From: Pyropia haitanensis
Taxonomy: Eukaryota > Rhodophyta > Bangiophyceae > Bangiales > Bangiaceae
Assembly: GCA_008729055.1 (NCBI GenBank)
Contig: SDUX01000119.1
Location: forward strand, 1 to 22,614
DNA: 22,614 bases
Direction of reading: 5' to 3'
In this document: piece after piece, positions 1-11,022 of the stretch
Position numbering within the stretch: the stretch's first letter is position 1
Layout: every line of letters starts with the position of its first letter
Made by a program: the position numbers and the translations under genes
The notes under the pieces: model-generated
What the model was told of the DNA's origin: nothing
Databases searched by the model: none
Seen by the model: the letters and a program-made list of their open reading frames with translations, nothing else

Positions 1-687
1 ATGCACGACCGTGCGGGTGGAACCTCGACATTGTGCGGGCGGCTGTATGGCTGGAATAAAAGATGCGCGCCCATTCCGCCGCCGGATCGTGTGCAGCACT
101 GCTGTACACGCAAAAGTGGGCAAAAGTGGGCTAAAGTGGGCAAAAGTGGATAAGAAGCGGCCAACCACCCCATGCATGACCGTGCGGGTGGAACCTCGGA
201 CGTCGAGCGGGCGATCTATGGCTGGAATGAAGGATGCGAGCCAATTCGGCCGCCGGATCGCGTGCAGCATTGCTGTACAAGCAAAAGTGGGCAAAAGTGG
301 GCAAAAGTGGGCAAAAGTGGGTAGGAAGTGGGTAAGAAGTGGGCAAAAAGTGGGCAAAAAGGGGGCCAAATTGGGACACAAATGGGCAATTGGGGGCAAG
401 AAGTTTCCAAAACTGCAAAGAAAACGGACGTGAAAGTGCCCAGAAAGTGGTCCAACAGTGGCCAGAAAGTGCGCCGCGCCACCCAAACTGTCCACTGCGC
501 GTTCCGCTCGTCACACTGGCGTGGACGGTGTGATGGCGGAACTTTTTGCACCGTCCATCACACTGGCTGTCGGGATCCCCACGTGGCAAAAACCATCCCA
601 CAATATTGACACGTGGAAACCGGCGCTCCACAAAACACTCCGTTGCATCCAACGGACGCGCCAACAAACGGGTCGGCCAACCACCCC
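1..687. repeat. First repeat unit, 687 bp, four 1-bp indels
   Basis: This is a full A+B unit that differs from the consensus by four single-base indels: a lost G in CCTCGGACA (about position 27), a lost G in GCGGGCGGATC (about 211), a lost C in CACACCTGGC (about 563) and a gained C in ACACTCGTTGC (about 641). The sum, minus three plus one, matches its 687-bp length exactly. The C/T site reads T. There are no substitutions, only indels, the same pattern as in units near the right end of the window. Confidence 0.93.
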
Positions 688-1362
688 ATGCACGACCGTG
701 CGGGTGGAACCTCGGACATTGTGCGGGCGGCTGTATGGCTGGAATAAAAGATGCGCGCCCATTCCGCCGCCGGATCGTGTGCAGCACTGCTGTACACGCA
801 AAAGTGGGCAAAAGTGGGCTAAAGTGGGCAAAAGTGGATAAGAAGCGGCCAACCACCCCATGCATGACCGTGCGGGTGGAACCTCGGACGTCGAGCGGGC
901 GGATCTATGGCTGGAATGAAGGATGCGAGCCAATTCGGCCGCCGGATCGCGTGCAGCATTGCTGTACAAGCAAAAGTGGGCAAAAGTGGGCAAAAGTGGG
1001 CAAAAGTGGGTAGGAAGTGGGTAAGAAGTGGGCAAAAAGTGGGCAAAAAGGGGGCCAAATTGGGACACAAATGGGCAATTGGGGGCAAGAAGTTTCCAAA
1101 ACTGCAAAGAAAACGGACGTGAAAGTGCCCAGAAAGTGGTCCAACAGTGGCCAGAAAGTGCGCCGCGCCACCCAAACTGTCCACTGCGCGTTCCGCTCGT
1201 CACACTGGCGTGGACGGTGTGATGGCGGAACTTTTTGCACCGTCCACCACACCTGGCTGTCGGGATCCCCACGTGGCAAAAACCATCCCACAATATTGAC
1301 ACGTGGAAACCGGCGCTCCACAAAACACTCGTTGCATCCAACGGACGCGCCAACAAACGGGT

Positions 1363-1381
1363 CGGCCAACCACCCCATGCA
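1363..1381. repeat. 19-bp junction repeat preceding modules A and B
   Basis: The sequence CGGCCAACCACCCCATGCA lies across the start of module A here and again across the start of module B at 1535-1553. It is therefore a perfect 19-bp direct repeat 172 bp apart in every normal unit. Units that lack A (for example at 11009-11027) are explained exactly by recombination or slippage within these 19 bp: the left flank is that of a unit end (GGGT before the repeat) and the right flank is that of B (TGACC after it). Confidence 0.85.
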
Positions 1382-1548
1382 CGACCGTGCGGGTGGAACC
1401 TCGGACATTGTGCGGGCGGCTGTATGGCTGGAATAAAAGATGCGCGCCCATTCCGCCGCCGGATCGTGTGCAGCACTGCTGTACACGCAAAAGTGGGCAA
1501 AAGTGGGCTAAAGTGGGCAAAAGTGGATAAGAAGCGGCCAACCACCCC
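1377..1548. repeat. Module A, 172-bp first half of an internal duplication
   Basis: Module A aligns without gaps to module B over its first 158 bases with 17 substitutions (about 89% identity, hand count) and then ends in the 14 bases CGGCCAACCACCCC that also end the whole unit. Differences include AATAAA here (1432-1437) against AATGAA in B. The decamer run GTGGGCAAAA is degraded here, with GGCTAAAG and GTGGATAAG, so A has three GGG tracts where B has four evenly spaced ones. A is the part missing from the short units at 11023, 17747 and 19648. It was presumably created by a tandem duplication of B or of B's ancestor before the present array amplified. Confidence 0.85.
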
Positions 1549-1706
1549 ATGCATGACCGTGCGGGTGGAACCTCGGACGTCGAGCGGGCGGATCTATGGC
1601 TGGAATGAAGGATGCGAGCCAATTCGGCCGCCGGATCGCGTGCAGCATTGCTGTACAAGCAAAAGTGGGCAAAAGTGGGCAAAAGTGGGCAAAAGTGGGT
1701 AGGAAG
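1549..1706. repeat. Module B, diverged partner of module A
   Basis: This is the second copy of the internal duplication, present in every unit, including those that lack A. It begins ATGCATGACC (A begins ATGCACGACC), holds GACGTC and CGGCCG, and passes into the decamer run. Four of the 17 A/B differences are C/T or G/A changes at CpG positions. In the unit starting at 19648 the first part of B is scarred. I see no coding or RNA-gene signature in it. Confidence 0.8.
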
Positions 1707-1774
1707 TGGGTAAGAAGTGGGCAAAAAGTGGGCAAAAAGGGGGCCAAATTGGGACACAAATGGGCAATTGGGGG
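1667..1774 (+). repeat. Purine-rich decamer run: G-quadruplex candidate with phased A-tracts
   Basis: The plus strand carries eleven G-runs of three or more in 108 bp. The first four, at 1667, 1677, 1687 and 1697, are GGG separated by the 7-base loop CAAAAGT. This satisfies the usual G3N1-7 quadruplex pattern at its upper loop limit (1667-1699). A4 tracts at 1661, 1671, 1681 and 1691 repeat every 10 bp, and A5 tracts follow at 1723 and 1734. A-tracts phased with the helix are known to bend DNA, so this is also a candidate curved segment. The run probably grew by slippage of a 10-11 bp motif. Folding or bending is inferred from sequence only. Confidence 0.7.
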
Positions 1775-1817
1775 CAAGAAGTTTCCAAAACTGCAAAGAA
1801 AACGGACGTGAAAGTGC

Positions 1818-1849
1818 CCAGAAAGTGGTCCAACAGTGGCCAGAAAGTG
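1818..1849. repeat. Short direct repeat CCAGAAAGTG x2
   Basis: CCAGAAAGTG occurs at 1818-1827 and again at 1840-1849, 22 bp apart, separated by GTCCAACAGTGG. Both copies are present in every uniform unit. No function is apparent. Confidence 0.6.
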
Positions 1850-1898
1850 CGCCGCGCCACCCAAACTGTCCACTGCGCGTTCCGCTCGTCACACTGGC

Positions 1899-1942
1899 GT
1901 GGACGGTGTGATGGCGGAACTTTTTGCACCGTCCACCACACC
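1899..1942. other. Two overlapping, mutually exclusive inverted repeats with the C/T dimorphic base
   Basis: Stem 1 pairs GTGGACGGTG (1899-1908) with CACCGTCCAC (1927-1936). Stem 2 pairs GGTGTGATGG (1905-1914) with CCAYCACACC (1933-1942). Each is 10 bp with an 18-base loop, and they share bases on both sides, so only one can form at a time. Base 1936 is the only variable position of the uniform units. C gives a perfect 10-bp stem 1 and leaves an A:C mismatch in stem 2. T gives a perfect 10-bp stem 2 and leaves a terminal G:T in stem 1. The sequence facts are direct; any cruciform or RNA switching is inference. Confidence 0.8.
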
Positions 1943-1950
1943 TGGCTGTC

Positions 1951-1995
1951 GGGATCCCCACGTGGCAAAAACCATCCCACAATATTGACACGTGG
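1951..1995. other. Palindrome-rich segment with two CACGTGG sites 30 bp apart
   Basis: GGGATCCC (1951-1958) runs directly into CCACGTGG (1958-1965), both perfect 8-bp palindromes. AATATT lies at 1981-1986, and a second CACGTGG at 1989-1995 starts exactly 30 bp after the first, which is close to three helical turns. CACGTG is the core E-box/G-box bound by bHLH and bZIP factors in many eukaryotes, so the segment could bind such proteins in every unit. Nothing here proves binding, and a promoter call would go too far. Confidence 0.5.
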
Positions 1996-2018
1996 AAACC
2001 GGCGCTCCACAAAACACT

Positions 2019-2032
2019 CGTTGCATCCAACG
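2019..2032. other. Small perfect hairpin CGTTG-CATC-CAACG
   Basis: A 5-bp stem with a 4-base loop lies near the end of the unit and is kept in the uniform units. It is too short, and lacks a following T-run, to be called a terminator. Confidence 0.45.
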
Positions 2033-5000
2033 GACGCGCCAACAAACGGGTCGGCCAACCACCCCATGCACGACCGTGCGGGTGGAACCTCGGACATTGT
2101 GCGGGCGGCTGTATGGCTGGAATAAAAGATGCGCGCCCATTCCGCCGCCGGATCGTGTGCAGCACTGCTGTACACGCAAAAGTGGGCAAAAGTGGGCTAA
2201 AGTGGGCAAAAGTGGATAAGAAGCGGCCAACCACCCCATGCATGACCGTGCGGGTGGAACCTCGGACGTCGAGCGGGCGGATCTATGGCTGGAATGAAGG
2301 ATGCGAGCCAATTCGGCCGCCGGATCGCGTGCAGCATTGCTGTACAAGCAAAAGTGGGCAAAAGTGGGCAAAAGTGGGCAAAAGTGGGTAGGAAGTGGGT
2401 AAGAAGTGGGCAAAAAGTGGGCAAAAAGGGGGCCAAATTGGGACACAAATGGGCAATTGGGGGCAAGAAGTTTCCAAAACTGCAAAGAAAACGGACGTGA
2501 AAGTGCCCAGAAAGTGGTCCAACAGTGGCCAGAAAGTGCGCCGCGCCACCCAAACTGTCCACTGCGCGTTCCGCTCGTCACACTGGCGTGGACGGTGTGA
2601 TGGCGGAACTTTTTGCACCGTCCATCACACCTGGCTGTCGGGATCCCCACGTGGCAAAAACCATCCCACAATATTGACACGTGGAAACCGGCGCTCCACA
2701 AAACACTCGTTGCATCCAACGGACGCGCCAACAAACGGGTCGGCCAACCACCCCATGCACGACCGTGCGGGTGGAACCTCGGACATTGTGCGGGCGGCTG
2801 TATGGCTGGAATAAAAGATGCGCGCCCATTCCGCCGCCGGATCGTGTGCAGCACTGCTGTACACGCAAAAGTGGGCAAAAGTGGGCTAAAGTGGGCAAAA
2901 GTGGATAAGAAGCGGCCAACCACCCCATGCATGACCGTGCGGGTGGAACCTCGGACGTCGAGCGGGCGGATCTATGGCTGGAATGAAGGATGCGAGCCAA
3001 TTCGGCCGCCGGATCGCGTGCAGCATTGCTGTACAAGCAAAAGTGGGCAAAAGTGGGCAAAAGTGGGCAAAAGTGGGTAGGAAGTGGGTAAGAAGTGGGC
3101 AAAAAGTGGGCAAAAAGGGGGCCAAATTGGGACACAAATGGGCAATTGGGGGCAAGAAGTTTCCAAAACTGCAAAGAAAACGGACGTGAAAGTGCCCAGA
3201 AAGTGGTCCAACAGTGGCCAGAAAGTGCGCCGCGCCACCCAAACTGTCCACTGCGCGTTCCGCTCGTCACACTGGCGTGGACGGTGTGATGGCGGAACTT
3301 TTTGCACCGTCCACCACACCTGGCTGTCGGGATCCCCACGTGGCAAAAACCATCCCACAATATTGACACGTGGAAACCGGCGCTCCACAAAACACTCGTT
3401 GCATCCAACGGACGCGCCAACAAACGGGTCGGCCAACCACCCCATGCACGACCGTGCGGGTGGAACCTCGGACATTGTGCGGGCGGCTGTATGGCTGGAA
3501 TAAAAGATGCGCGCCCATTCCGCCGCCGGATCGTGTGCAGCACTGCTGTACACGCAAAAGTGGGCAAAAGTGGGCTAAAGTGGGCAAAAGTGGATAAGAA
3601 GCGGCCAACCACCCCATGCATGACCGTGCGGGTGGAACCTCGGACGTCGAGCGGGCGGATCTATGGCTGGAATGAAGGATGCGAGCCAATTCGGCCGCCG
3701 GATCGCGTGCAGCATTGCTGTACAAGCAAAAGTGGGCAAAAGTGGGCAAAAGTGGGCAAAAGTGGGTAGGAAGTGGGTAAGAAGTGGGCAAAAAGTGGGC
3801 AAAAAGGGGGCCAAATTGGGACACAAATGGGCAATTGGGGGCAAGAAGTTTCCAAAACTGCAAAGAAAACGGACGTGAAAGTGCCCAGAAAGTGGTCCAA
3901 CAGTGGCCAGAAAGTGCGCCGCGCCACCCAAACTGTCCACTGCGCGTTCCGCTCGTCACACTGGCGTGGACGGTGTGATGGCGGAACTTTTTGCACCGTC
4001 CATCACACCTGGCTGTCGGGATCCCCACGTGGCAAAAACCATCCCACAATATTGACACGTGGAAACCGGCGCTCCACAAAACACTCGTTGCATCCAACGG
4101 ACGCGCCAACAAACGGGTCGGCCAACCACCCCATGCACGACCGTGCGGGTGGAACCTCGGACATTGTGCGGGCGGCTGTATGGCTGGAATAAAAGATGCG
4201 CGCCCATTCCGCCGCCGGATCGTGTGCAGCACTGCTGTACACGCAAAAGTGGGCAAAAGTGGGCTAAAGTGGGCAAAAGTGGATAAGAAGCGGCCAACCA
4301 CCCCATGCATGACCGTGCGGGTGGAACCTCGGACGTCGAGCGGGCGGATCTATGGCTGGAATGAAGGATGCGAGCCAATTCGGCCGCCGGATCGCGTGCA
4401 GCATTGCTGTACAAGCAAAAGTGGGCAAAAGTGGGCAAAAGTGGGCAAAAGTGGGTAGGAAGTGGGTAAGAAGTGGGCAAAAAGTGGGCAAAAAGGGGGC
4501 CAAATTGGGACACAAATGGGCAATTGGGGGCAAGAAGTTTCCAAAACTGCAAAGAAAACGGACGTGAAAGTGCCCAGAAAGTGGTCCAACAGTGGCCAGA
4601 AAGTGCGCCGCGCCACCCAAACTGTCCACTGCGCGTTCCGCTCGTCACACTGGCGTGGACGGTGTGATGGCGGAACTTTTTGCACCGTCCACCACACCTG
4701 GCTGTCGGGATCCCCACGTGGCAAAAACCATCCCACAATATTGACACGTGGAAACCGGCGCTCCACAAAACACTCGTTGCATCCAACGGACGCGCCAACA
4801 AACGGGTCGGCCAACCACCCCATGCACGACCGTGCGGGTGGAACCTCGGACATTGTGCGGGCGGCTGTATGGCTGGAATAAAAGATGCGCGCCCATTCCG
4901 CCGCCGGATCGTGTGCAGCACTGCTGTACACGCAAAAGTGGGCAAAAGTGGGCTAAAGTGGGCAAAAGTGGATAAGAAGCGGCCAACCACCCCATGCATG

Positions 5001-8000
5001 ACCGTGCGGGTGGAACCTCGGACGTCGAGCGGGCGGATCTATGGCTGGAATGAAGGATGCGAGCCAATTCGGCCGCCGGATCGCGTGCAGCATTGCTGTA
5101 CAAGCAAAAGTGGGCAAAAGTGGGCAAAAGTGGGCAAAAGTGGGTAGGAAGTGGGTAAGAAGTGGGCAAAAAGTGGGCAAAAAGGGGGCCAAATTGGGAC
5201 ACAAATGGGCAATTGGGGGCAAGAAGTTTCCAAAACTGCAAAGAAAACGGACGTGAAAGTGCCCAGAAAGTGGTCCAACAGTGGCCAGAAAGTGCGCCGC
5301 GCCACCCAAACTGTCCACTGCGCGTTCCGCTCGTCACACTGGCGTGGACGGTGTGATGGCGGAACTTTTTGCACCGTCCATCACACCTGGCTGTCGGGAT
5401 CCCCACGTGGCAAAAACCATCCCACAATATTGACACGTGGAAACCGGCGCTCCACAAAACACTCGTTGCATCCAACGGACGCGCCAACAAACGGGTCGGC
5501 CAACCACCCCATGCACGACCGTGCGGGTGGAACCTCGGACATTGTGCGGGCGGCTGTATGGCTGGAATAAAAGATGCGCGCCCATTCCGCCGCCGGATCG
5601 TGTGCAGCACTGCTGTACACGCAAAAGTGGGCAAAAGTGGGCTAAAGTGGGCAAAAGTGGATAAGAAGCGGCCAACCACCCCATGCATGACCGTGCGGGT
5701 GGAACCTCGGACGTCGAGCGGGCGGATCTATGGCTGGAATGAAGGATGCGAGCCAATTCGGCCGCCGGATCGCGTGCAGCATTGCTGTACAAGCAAAAGT
5801 GGGCAAAAGTGGGCAAAAGTGGGCAAAAGTGGGTAGGAAGTGGGTAAGAAGTGGGCAAAAAGTGGGCAAAAAGGGGGCCAAATTGGGACACAAATGGGCA
5901 ATTGGGGGCAAGAAGTTTCCAAAACTGCAAAGAAAACGGACGTGAAAGTGCCCAGAAAGTGGTCCAACAGTGGCCAGAAAGTGCGCCGCGCCACCCAAAC
6001 TGTCCACTGCGCGTTCCGCTCGTCACACTGGCGTGGACGGTGTGATGGCGGAACTTTTTGCACCGTCCATCACACCTGGCTGTCGGGATCCCCACGTGGC
6101 AAAAACCATCCCACAATATTGACACGTGGAAACCGGCGCTCCACAAAACACTCGTTGCATCCAACGGACGCGCCAACAAACGGGTCGGCCAACCACCCCA
6201 TGCACGACCGTGCGGGTGGAACCTCGGACATTGTGCGGGCGGCTGTATGGCTGGAATAAAAGATGCGCGCCCATTCCGCCGCCGGATCGTGTGCAGCACT
6301 GCTGTACACGCAAAAGTGGGCAAAAGTGGGCTAAAGTGGGCAAAAGTGGATAAGAAGCGGCCAACCACCCCATGCATGACCGTGCGGGTGGAACCTCGGA
6401 CGTCGAGCGGGCGGATCTATGGCTGGAATGAAGGATGCGAGCCAATTCGGCCGCCGGATCGCGTGCAGCATTGCTGTACAAGCAAAAGTGGGCAAAAGTG
6501 GGCAAAAGTGGGCAAAAGTGGGTAGGAAGTGGGTAAGAAGTGGGCAAAAAGTGGGCAAAAAGGGGGCCAAATTGGGACACAAATGGGCAATTGGGGGCAA
6601 GAAGTTTCCAAAACTGCAAAGAAAACGGACGTGAAAGTGCCCAGAAAGTGGTCCAACAGTGGCCAGAAAGTGCGCCGCGCCACCCAAACTGTCCACTGCG
6701 CGTTCCGCTCGTCACACTGGCGTGGACGGTGTGATGGCGGAACTTTTTGCACCGTCCATCACACCTGGCTGTCGGGATCCCCACGTGGCAAAAACCATCC
6801 CACAATATTGACACGTGGAAACCGGCGCTCCACAAAACACTCGTTGCATCCAACGGACGCGCCAACAAACGGGTCGGCCAACCACCCCATGCACGACCGT
6901 GCGGGTGGAACCTCGGACATTGTGCGGGCGGCTGTATGGCTGGAATAAAAGATGCGCGCCCATTCCGCCGCCGGATCGTGTGCAGCACTGCTGTACACGC
7001 AAAAGTGGGCAAAAGTGGGCTAAAGTGGGCAAAAGTGGATAAGAAGCGGCCAACCACCCCATGCATGACCGTGCGGGTGGAACCTCGGACGTCGAGCGGG
7101 CGGATCTATGGCTGGAATGAAGGATGCGAGCCAATTCGGCCGCCGGATCGCGTGCAGCATTGCTGTACAAGCAAAAGTGGGCAAAAGTGGGCAAAAGTGG
7201 GCAAAAGTGGGTAGGAAGTGGGTAAGAAGTGGGCAAAAAGTGGGCAAAAAGGGGGCCAAATTGGGACACAAATGGGCAATTGGGGGCAAGAAGTTTCCAA
7301 AACTGCAAAGAAAACGGACGTGAAAGTGCCCAGAAAGTGGTCCAACAGTGGCCAGAAAGTGCGCCGCGCCACCCAAACTGTCCACTGCGCGTTCCGCTCG
7401 TCACACTGGCGTGGACGGTGTGATGGCGGAACTTTTTGCACCGTCCACCACACCTGGCTGTCGGGATCCCCACGTGGCAAAAACCATCCCACAATATTGA
7501 CACGTGGAAACCGGCGCTCCACAAAACACTCGTTGCATCCAACGGACGCGCCAACAAACGGGTCGGCCAACCACCCCATGCACGACCGTGCGGGTGGAAC
7601 CTCGGACATTGTGCGGGCGGCTGTATGGCTGGAATAAAAGATGCGCGCCCATTCCGCCGCCGGATCGTGTGCAGCACTGCTGTACACGCAAAAGTGGGCA
7701 AAAGTGGGCTAAAGTGGGCAAAAGTGGATAAGAAGCGGCCAACCACCCCATGCATGACCGTGCGGGTGGAACCTCGGACGTCGAGCGGGCGGATCTATGG
7801 CTGGAATGAAGGATGCGAGCCAATTCGGCCGCCGGATCGCGTGCAGCATTGCTGTACAAGCAAAAGTGGGCAAAAGTGGGCAAAAGTGGGCAAAAGTGGG
7901 TAGGAAGTGGGTAAGAAGTGGGCAAAAAGTGGGCAAAAAGGGGGCCAAATTGGGACACAAATGGGCAATTGGGGGCAAGAAGTTTCCAAAACTGCAAAGA

Positions 8001-11000
8001 AAACGGACGTGAAAGTGCCCAGAAAGTGGTCCAACAGTGGCCAGAAAGTGCGCCGCGCCACCCAAACTGTCCACTGCGCGTTCCGCTCGTCACACTGGCG
8101 TGGACGGTGTGATGGCGGAACTTTTTGCACCGTCCATCACACCTGGCTGTCGGGATCCCCACGTGGCAAAAACCATCCCACAATATTGACACGTGGAAAC
8201 CGGCGCTCCACAAAACACTCGTTGCATCCAACGGACGCGCCAACAAACGGGTCGGCCAACCACCCCATGCACGACCGTGCGGGTGGAACCTCGGACATTG
8301 TGCGGGCGGCTGTATGGCTGGAATAAAAGATGCGCGCCCATTCCGCCGCCGGATCGTGTGCAGCACTGCTGTACACGCAAAAGTGGGCAAAAGTGGGCTA
8401 AAGTGGGCAAAAGTGGATAAGAAGCGGCCAACCACCCCATGCATGACCGTGCGGGTGGAACCTCGGACGTCGAGCGGGCGGATCTATGGCTGGAATGAAG
8501 GATGCGAGCCAATTCGGCCGCCGGATCGCGTGCAGCATTGCTGTACAAGCAAAAGTGGGCAAAAGTGGGCAAAAGTGGGCAAAAGTGGGTAGGAAGTGGG
8601 TAAGAAGTGGGCAAAAAGTGGGCAAAAAGGGGGCCAAATTGGGACACAAATGGGCAATTGGGGGCAAGAAGTTTCCAAAACTGCAAAGAAAACGGACGTG
8701 AAAGTGCCCAGAAAGTGGTCCAACAGTGGCCAGAAAGTGCGCCGCGCCACCCAAACTGTCCACTGCGCGTTCCGCTCGTCACACTGGCGTGGACGGTGTG
8801 ATGGCGGAACTTTTTGCACCGTCCACCACACCTGGCTGTCGGGATCCCCACGTGGCAAAAACCATCCCACAATATTGACACGTGGAAACCGGCGCTCCAC
8901 AAAACACTCGTTGCATCCAACGGACGCGCCAACAAACGGGTCGGCCAACCACCCCATGCACGACCGTGCGGGTGGAACCTCGGACATTGTGCGGGCGGCT
9001 GTATGGCTGGAATAAAAGATGCGCGCCCATTCCGCCGCCGGATCGTGTGCAGCACTGCTGTACACGCAAAAGTGGGCAAAAGTGGGCTAAAGTGGGCAAA
9101 AGTGGATAAGAAGCGGCCAACCACCCCATGCATGACCGTGCGGGTGGAACCTCGGACGTCGAGCGGGCGGATCTATGGCTGGAATGAAGGATGCGAGCCA
9201 ATTCGGCCGCCGGATCGCGTGCAGCATTGCTGTACAAGCAAAAGTGGGCAAAAGTGGGCAAAAGTGGGCAAAAGTGGGTAGGAAGTGGGTAAGAAGTGGG
9301 CAAAAAGTGGGCAAAAAGGGGGCCAAATTGGGACACAAATGGGCAATTGGGGGCAAGAAGTTTCCAAAACTGCAAAGAAAACGGACGTGAAAGTGCCCAG
9401 AAAGTGGTCCAACAGTGGCCAGAAAGTGCGCCGCGCCACCCAAACTGTCCACTGCGCGTTCCGCTCGTCACACTGGCGTGGACGGTGTGATGGCGGAACT
9501 TTTTGCACCGTCCATCACACCTGGCTGTCGGGATCCCCACGTGGCAAAAACCATCCCACAATATTGACACGTGGAAACCGGCGCTCCACAAAACACTCGT
9601 TGCATCCAACGGACGCGCCAACAAACGGGTCGGCCAACCACCCCATGCACGACCGTGCGGGTGGAACCTCGGACATTGTGCGGGCGGCTGTATGGCTGGA
9701 ATAAAAGATGCGCGCCCATTCCGCCGCCGGATCGTGTGCAGCACTGCTGTACACGCAAAAGTGGGCAAAAGTGGGCTAAAGTGGGCAAAAGTGGATAAGA
9801 AGCGGCCAACCACCCCATGCATGACCGTGCGGGTGGAACCTCGGACGTCGAGCGGGCGGATCTATGGCTGGAATGAAGGATGCGAGCCAATTCGGCCGCC
9901 GGATCGCGTGCAGCATTGCTGTACAAGCAAAAGTGGGCAAAAGTGGGCAAAAGTGGGCAAAAGTGGGTAGGAAGTGGGTAAGAAGTGGGCAAAAAGTGGG
10001 CAAAAAGGGGGCCAAATTGGGACACAAATGGGCAATTGGGGGCAAGAAGTTTCCAAAACTGCAAAGAAAACGGACGTGAAAGTGCCCAGAAAGTGGTCCA
10101 ACAGTGGCCAGAAAGTGCGCCGCGCCACCCAAACTGTCCACTGCGCGTTCCGCTCGTCACACTGGCGTGGACGGTGTGATGGCGGAACTTTTTGCACCGT
10201 CCACCACACCTGGCTGTCGGGATCCCCACGTGGCAAAAACCATCCCACAATATTGACACGTGGAAACCGGCGCTCCACAAAACACTCGTTGCATCCAACG
10301 GACGCGCCAACAAACGGGTCGGCCAACCACCCCATGCACGACCGTGCGGGTGGAACCTCGGACATTGTGCGGGCGGCTGTATGGCTGGAATAAAAGATGC
10401 GCGCCCATTCCGCCGCCGGATCGTGTGCAGCACTGCTGTACACGCAAAAGTGGGCAAAAGTGGGCTAAAGTGGGCAAAAGTGGATAAGAAGCGGCCAACC
10501 ACCCCATGCATGACCGTGCGGGTGGAACCTCGGACGTCGAGCGGGCGGATCTATGGCTGGAATGAAGGATGCGAGCCAATTCGGCCGCCGGATCGCGTGC
10601 AGCATTGCTGTACAAGCAAAAGTGGGCAAAAGTGGGCAAAAGTGGGCAAAAGTGGGTAGGAAGTGGGTAAGAAGTGGGCAAAAAGTGGGCAAAAAGGGGG
10701 CCAAATTGGGACACAAATGGGCAATTGGGGGCAAGAAGTTTCCAAAACTGCAAAGAAAACGGACGTGAAAGTGCCCAGAAAGTGGTCCAACAGTGGCCAG
10801 AAAGTGCGCCGCGCCACCCAAACTGTCCACTGCGCGTTCCGCTCGTCACACTGGCGTGGACGGTGTGATGGCGGAACTTTTTGCACCGTCCACCACACCT
10901 GGCTGTCGGGATCCCCACGTGGCAAAAACCATCCCACAATATTGACACGTGGAAACCGGCGCTCCACAAAACACTCGTTGCATCCAACGGACGCGCCAAC

Positions 11001-11022
11001 AAACGGGTCGGCCAACCACCCC

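Larger units (their letters stand above)
1377..2065. repeat. Reference repeat unit (consensus, C allele)
   Basis: This unit is used to describe the internal layout. In order it holds module A (1377-1548), module B (1549-1706), a G-tract/A-tract array overlapping the end of B (1667-1774), a purine-rich spacer with two CCAGAAAGTG copies (1818-1827, 1840-1849), overlapping inverted repeats (1899-1942), a palindrome-rich segment (1951-1995), a small perfect hairpin (2019-2032) and the junction sequence leading into the next unit. The length is 689 = 3x229+2, so the reading frame changes at every unit boundary. CpG dinucleotides are frequent. There is one GGATCC, one AATATT, one GACGTC and one ATGCAT per unit, which makes the period easy to confirm on genomic DNA. 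Confidence 0.95.
688..11022. repeat. Block of 15 uniform 689-bp units
   Basis: Fifteen consecutive units have exactly 689-bp spacing. Apart from one C/T position at offset 559 from each unit start, I see no difference between them. By unit start the C/T state is C (688), C (1377), T (2066), C (2755), T (3444), C (4133), T (4822), T (5511), T (6200), C (6889), T (7578), C (8267), T (8956), C (9645), C (10334). Such uniformity over about 10 kb implies very recent amplification or efficient homogenisation. It could also have been exaggerated by an assembler that built a consensus across copies. Confidence 0.95.

Noticed and set aside
1389..1400. Minus-strand GGTTCCACCCG resembling an RNA polymerase III B box
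   Set aside because: No convincing A box at a suitable distance and no tRNA or SINE structure. The match is partial.
1432..1437. AATAAA in module A as a polyadenylation signal or TATA-like element
   Set aside because: A lone hexamer with no gene upstream or downstream. The partner module has AATGAA, so it may be a chance substitution.
1235..1702. 155-codon plus-strand open frame and the shorter Lys/Trp/Gly-rich plus-strand frames
   Set aside because: These are translations of the same repeat in overlapping frames on both strands, with no ribosome-binding or conserved-domain evidence. The periodic peptide comes directly from the 10-bp DNA motif.
1667..1774. Possible CRISPR or telomere-like array in the decamer run
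   Set aside because: The motif is only 10-11 bp with no spacers, and it does not match known telomere repeats. It is a short internal minisatellite.
1951..1995. Terminal repeats or insertion boundary of a transposon at the palindromes
   Set aside because: The palindromes are short and internal to the repeat, with no target-site duplication, transposase or reverse transcriptase trace anywhere in the unit.
2016..2036. CENP-B-box-like sequence around CTCGTTGCATCCAACGG
   Set aside because: Three of the nine essential positions of the box fail, so it is not supported.
1200..2243. 347-codon minus-strand open frame, repeated once per unit
   Set aside because: It is longer than the 689-bp unit and overlaps its own next copy in another frame. 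All six frames are unusually open, no domain, signal peptide or codon pattern is visible, and 689 is not divisible by three. It is a by-product of the repeat.
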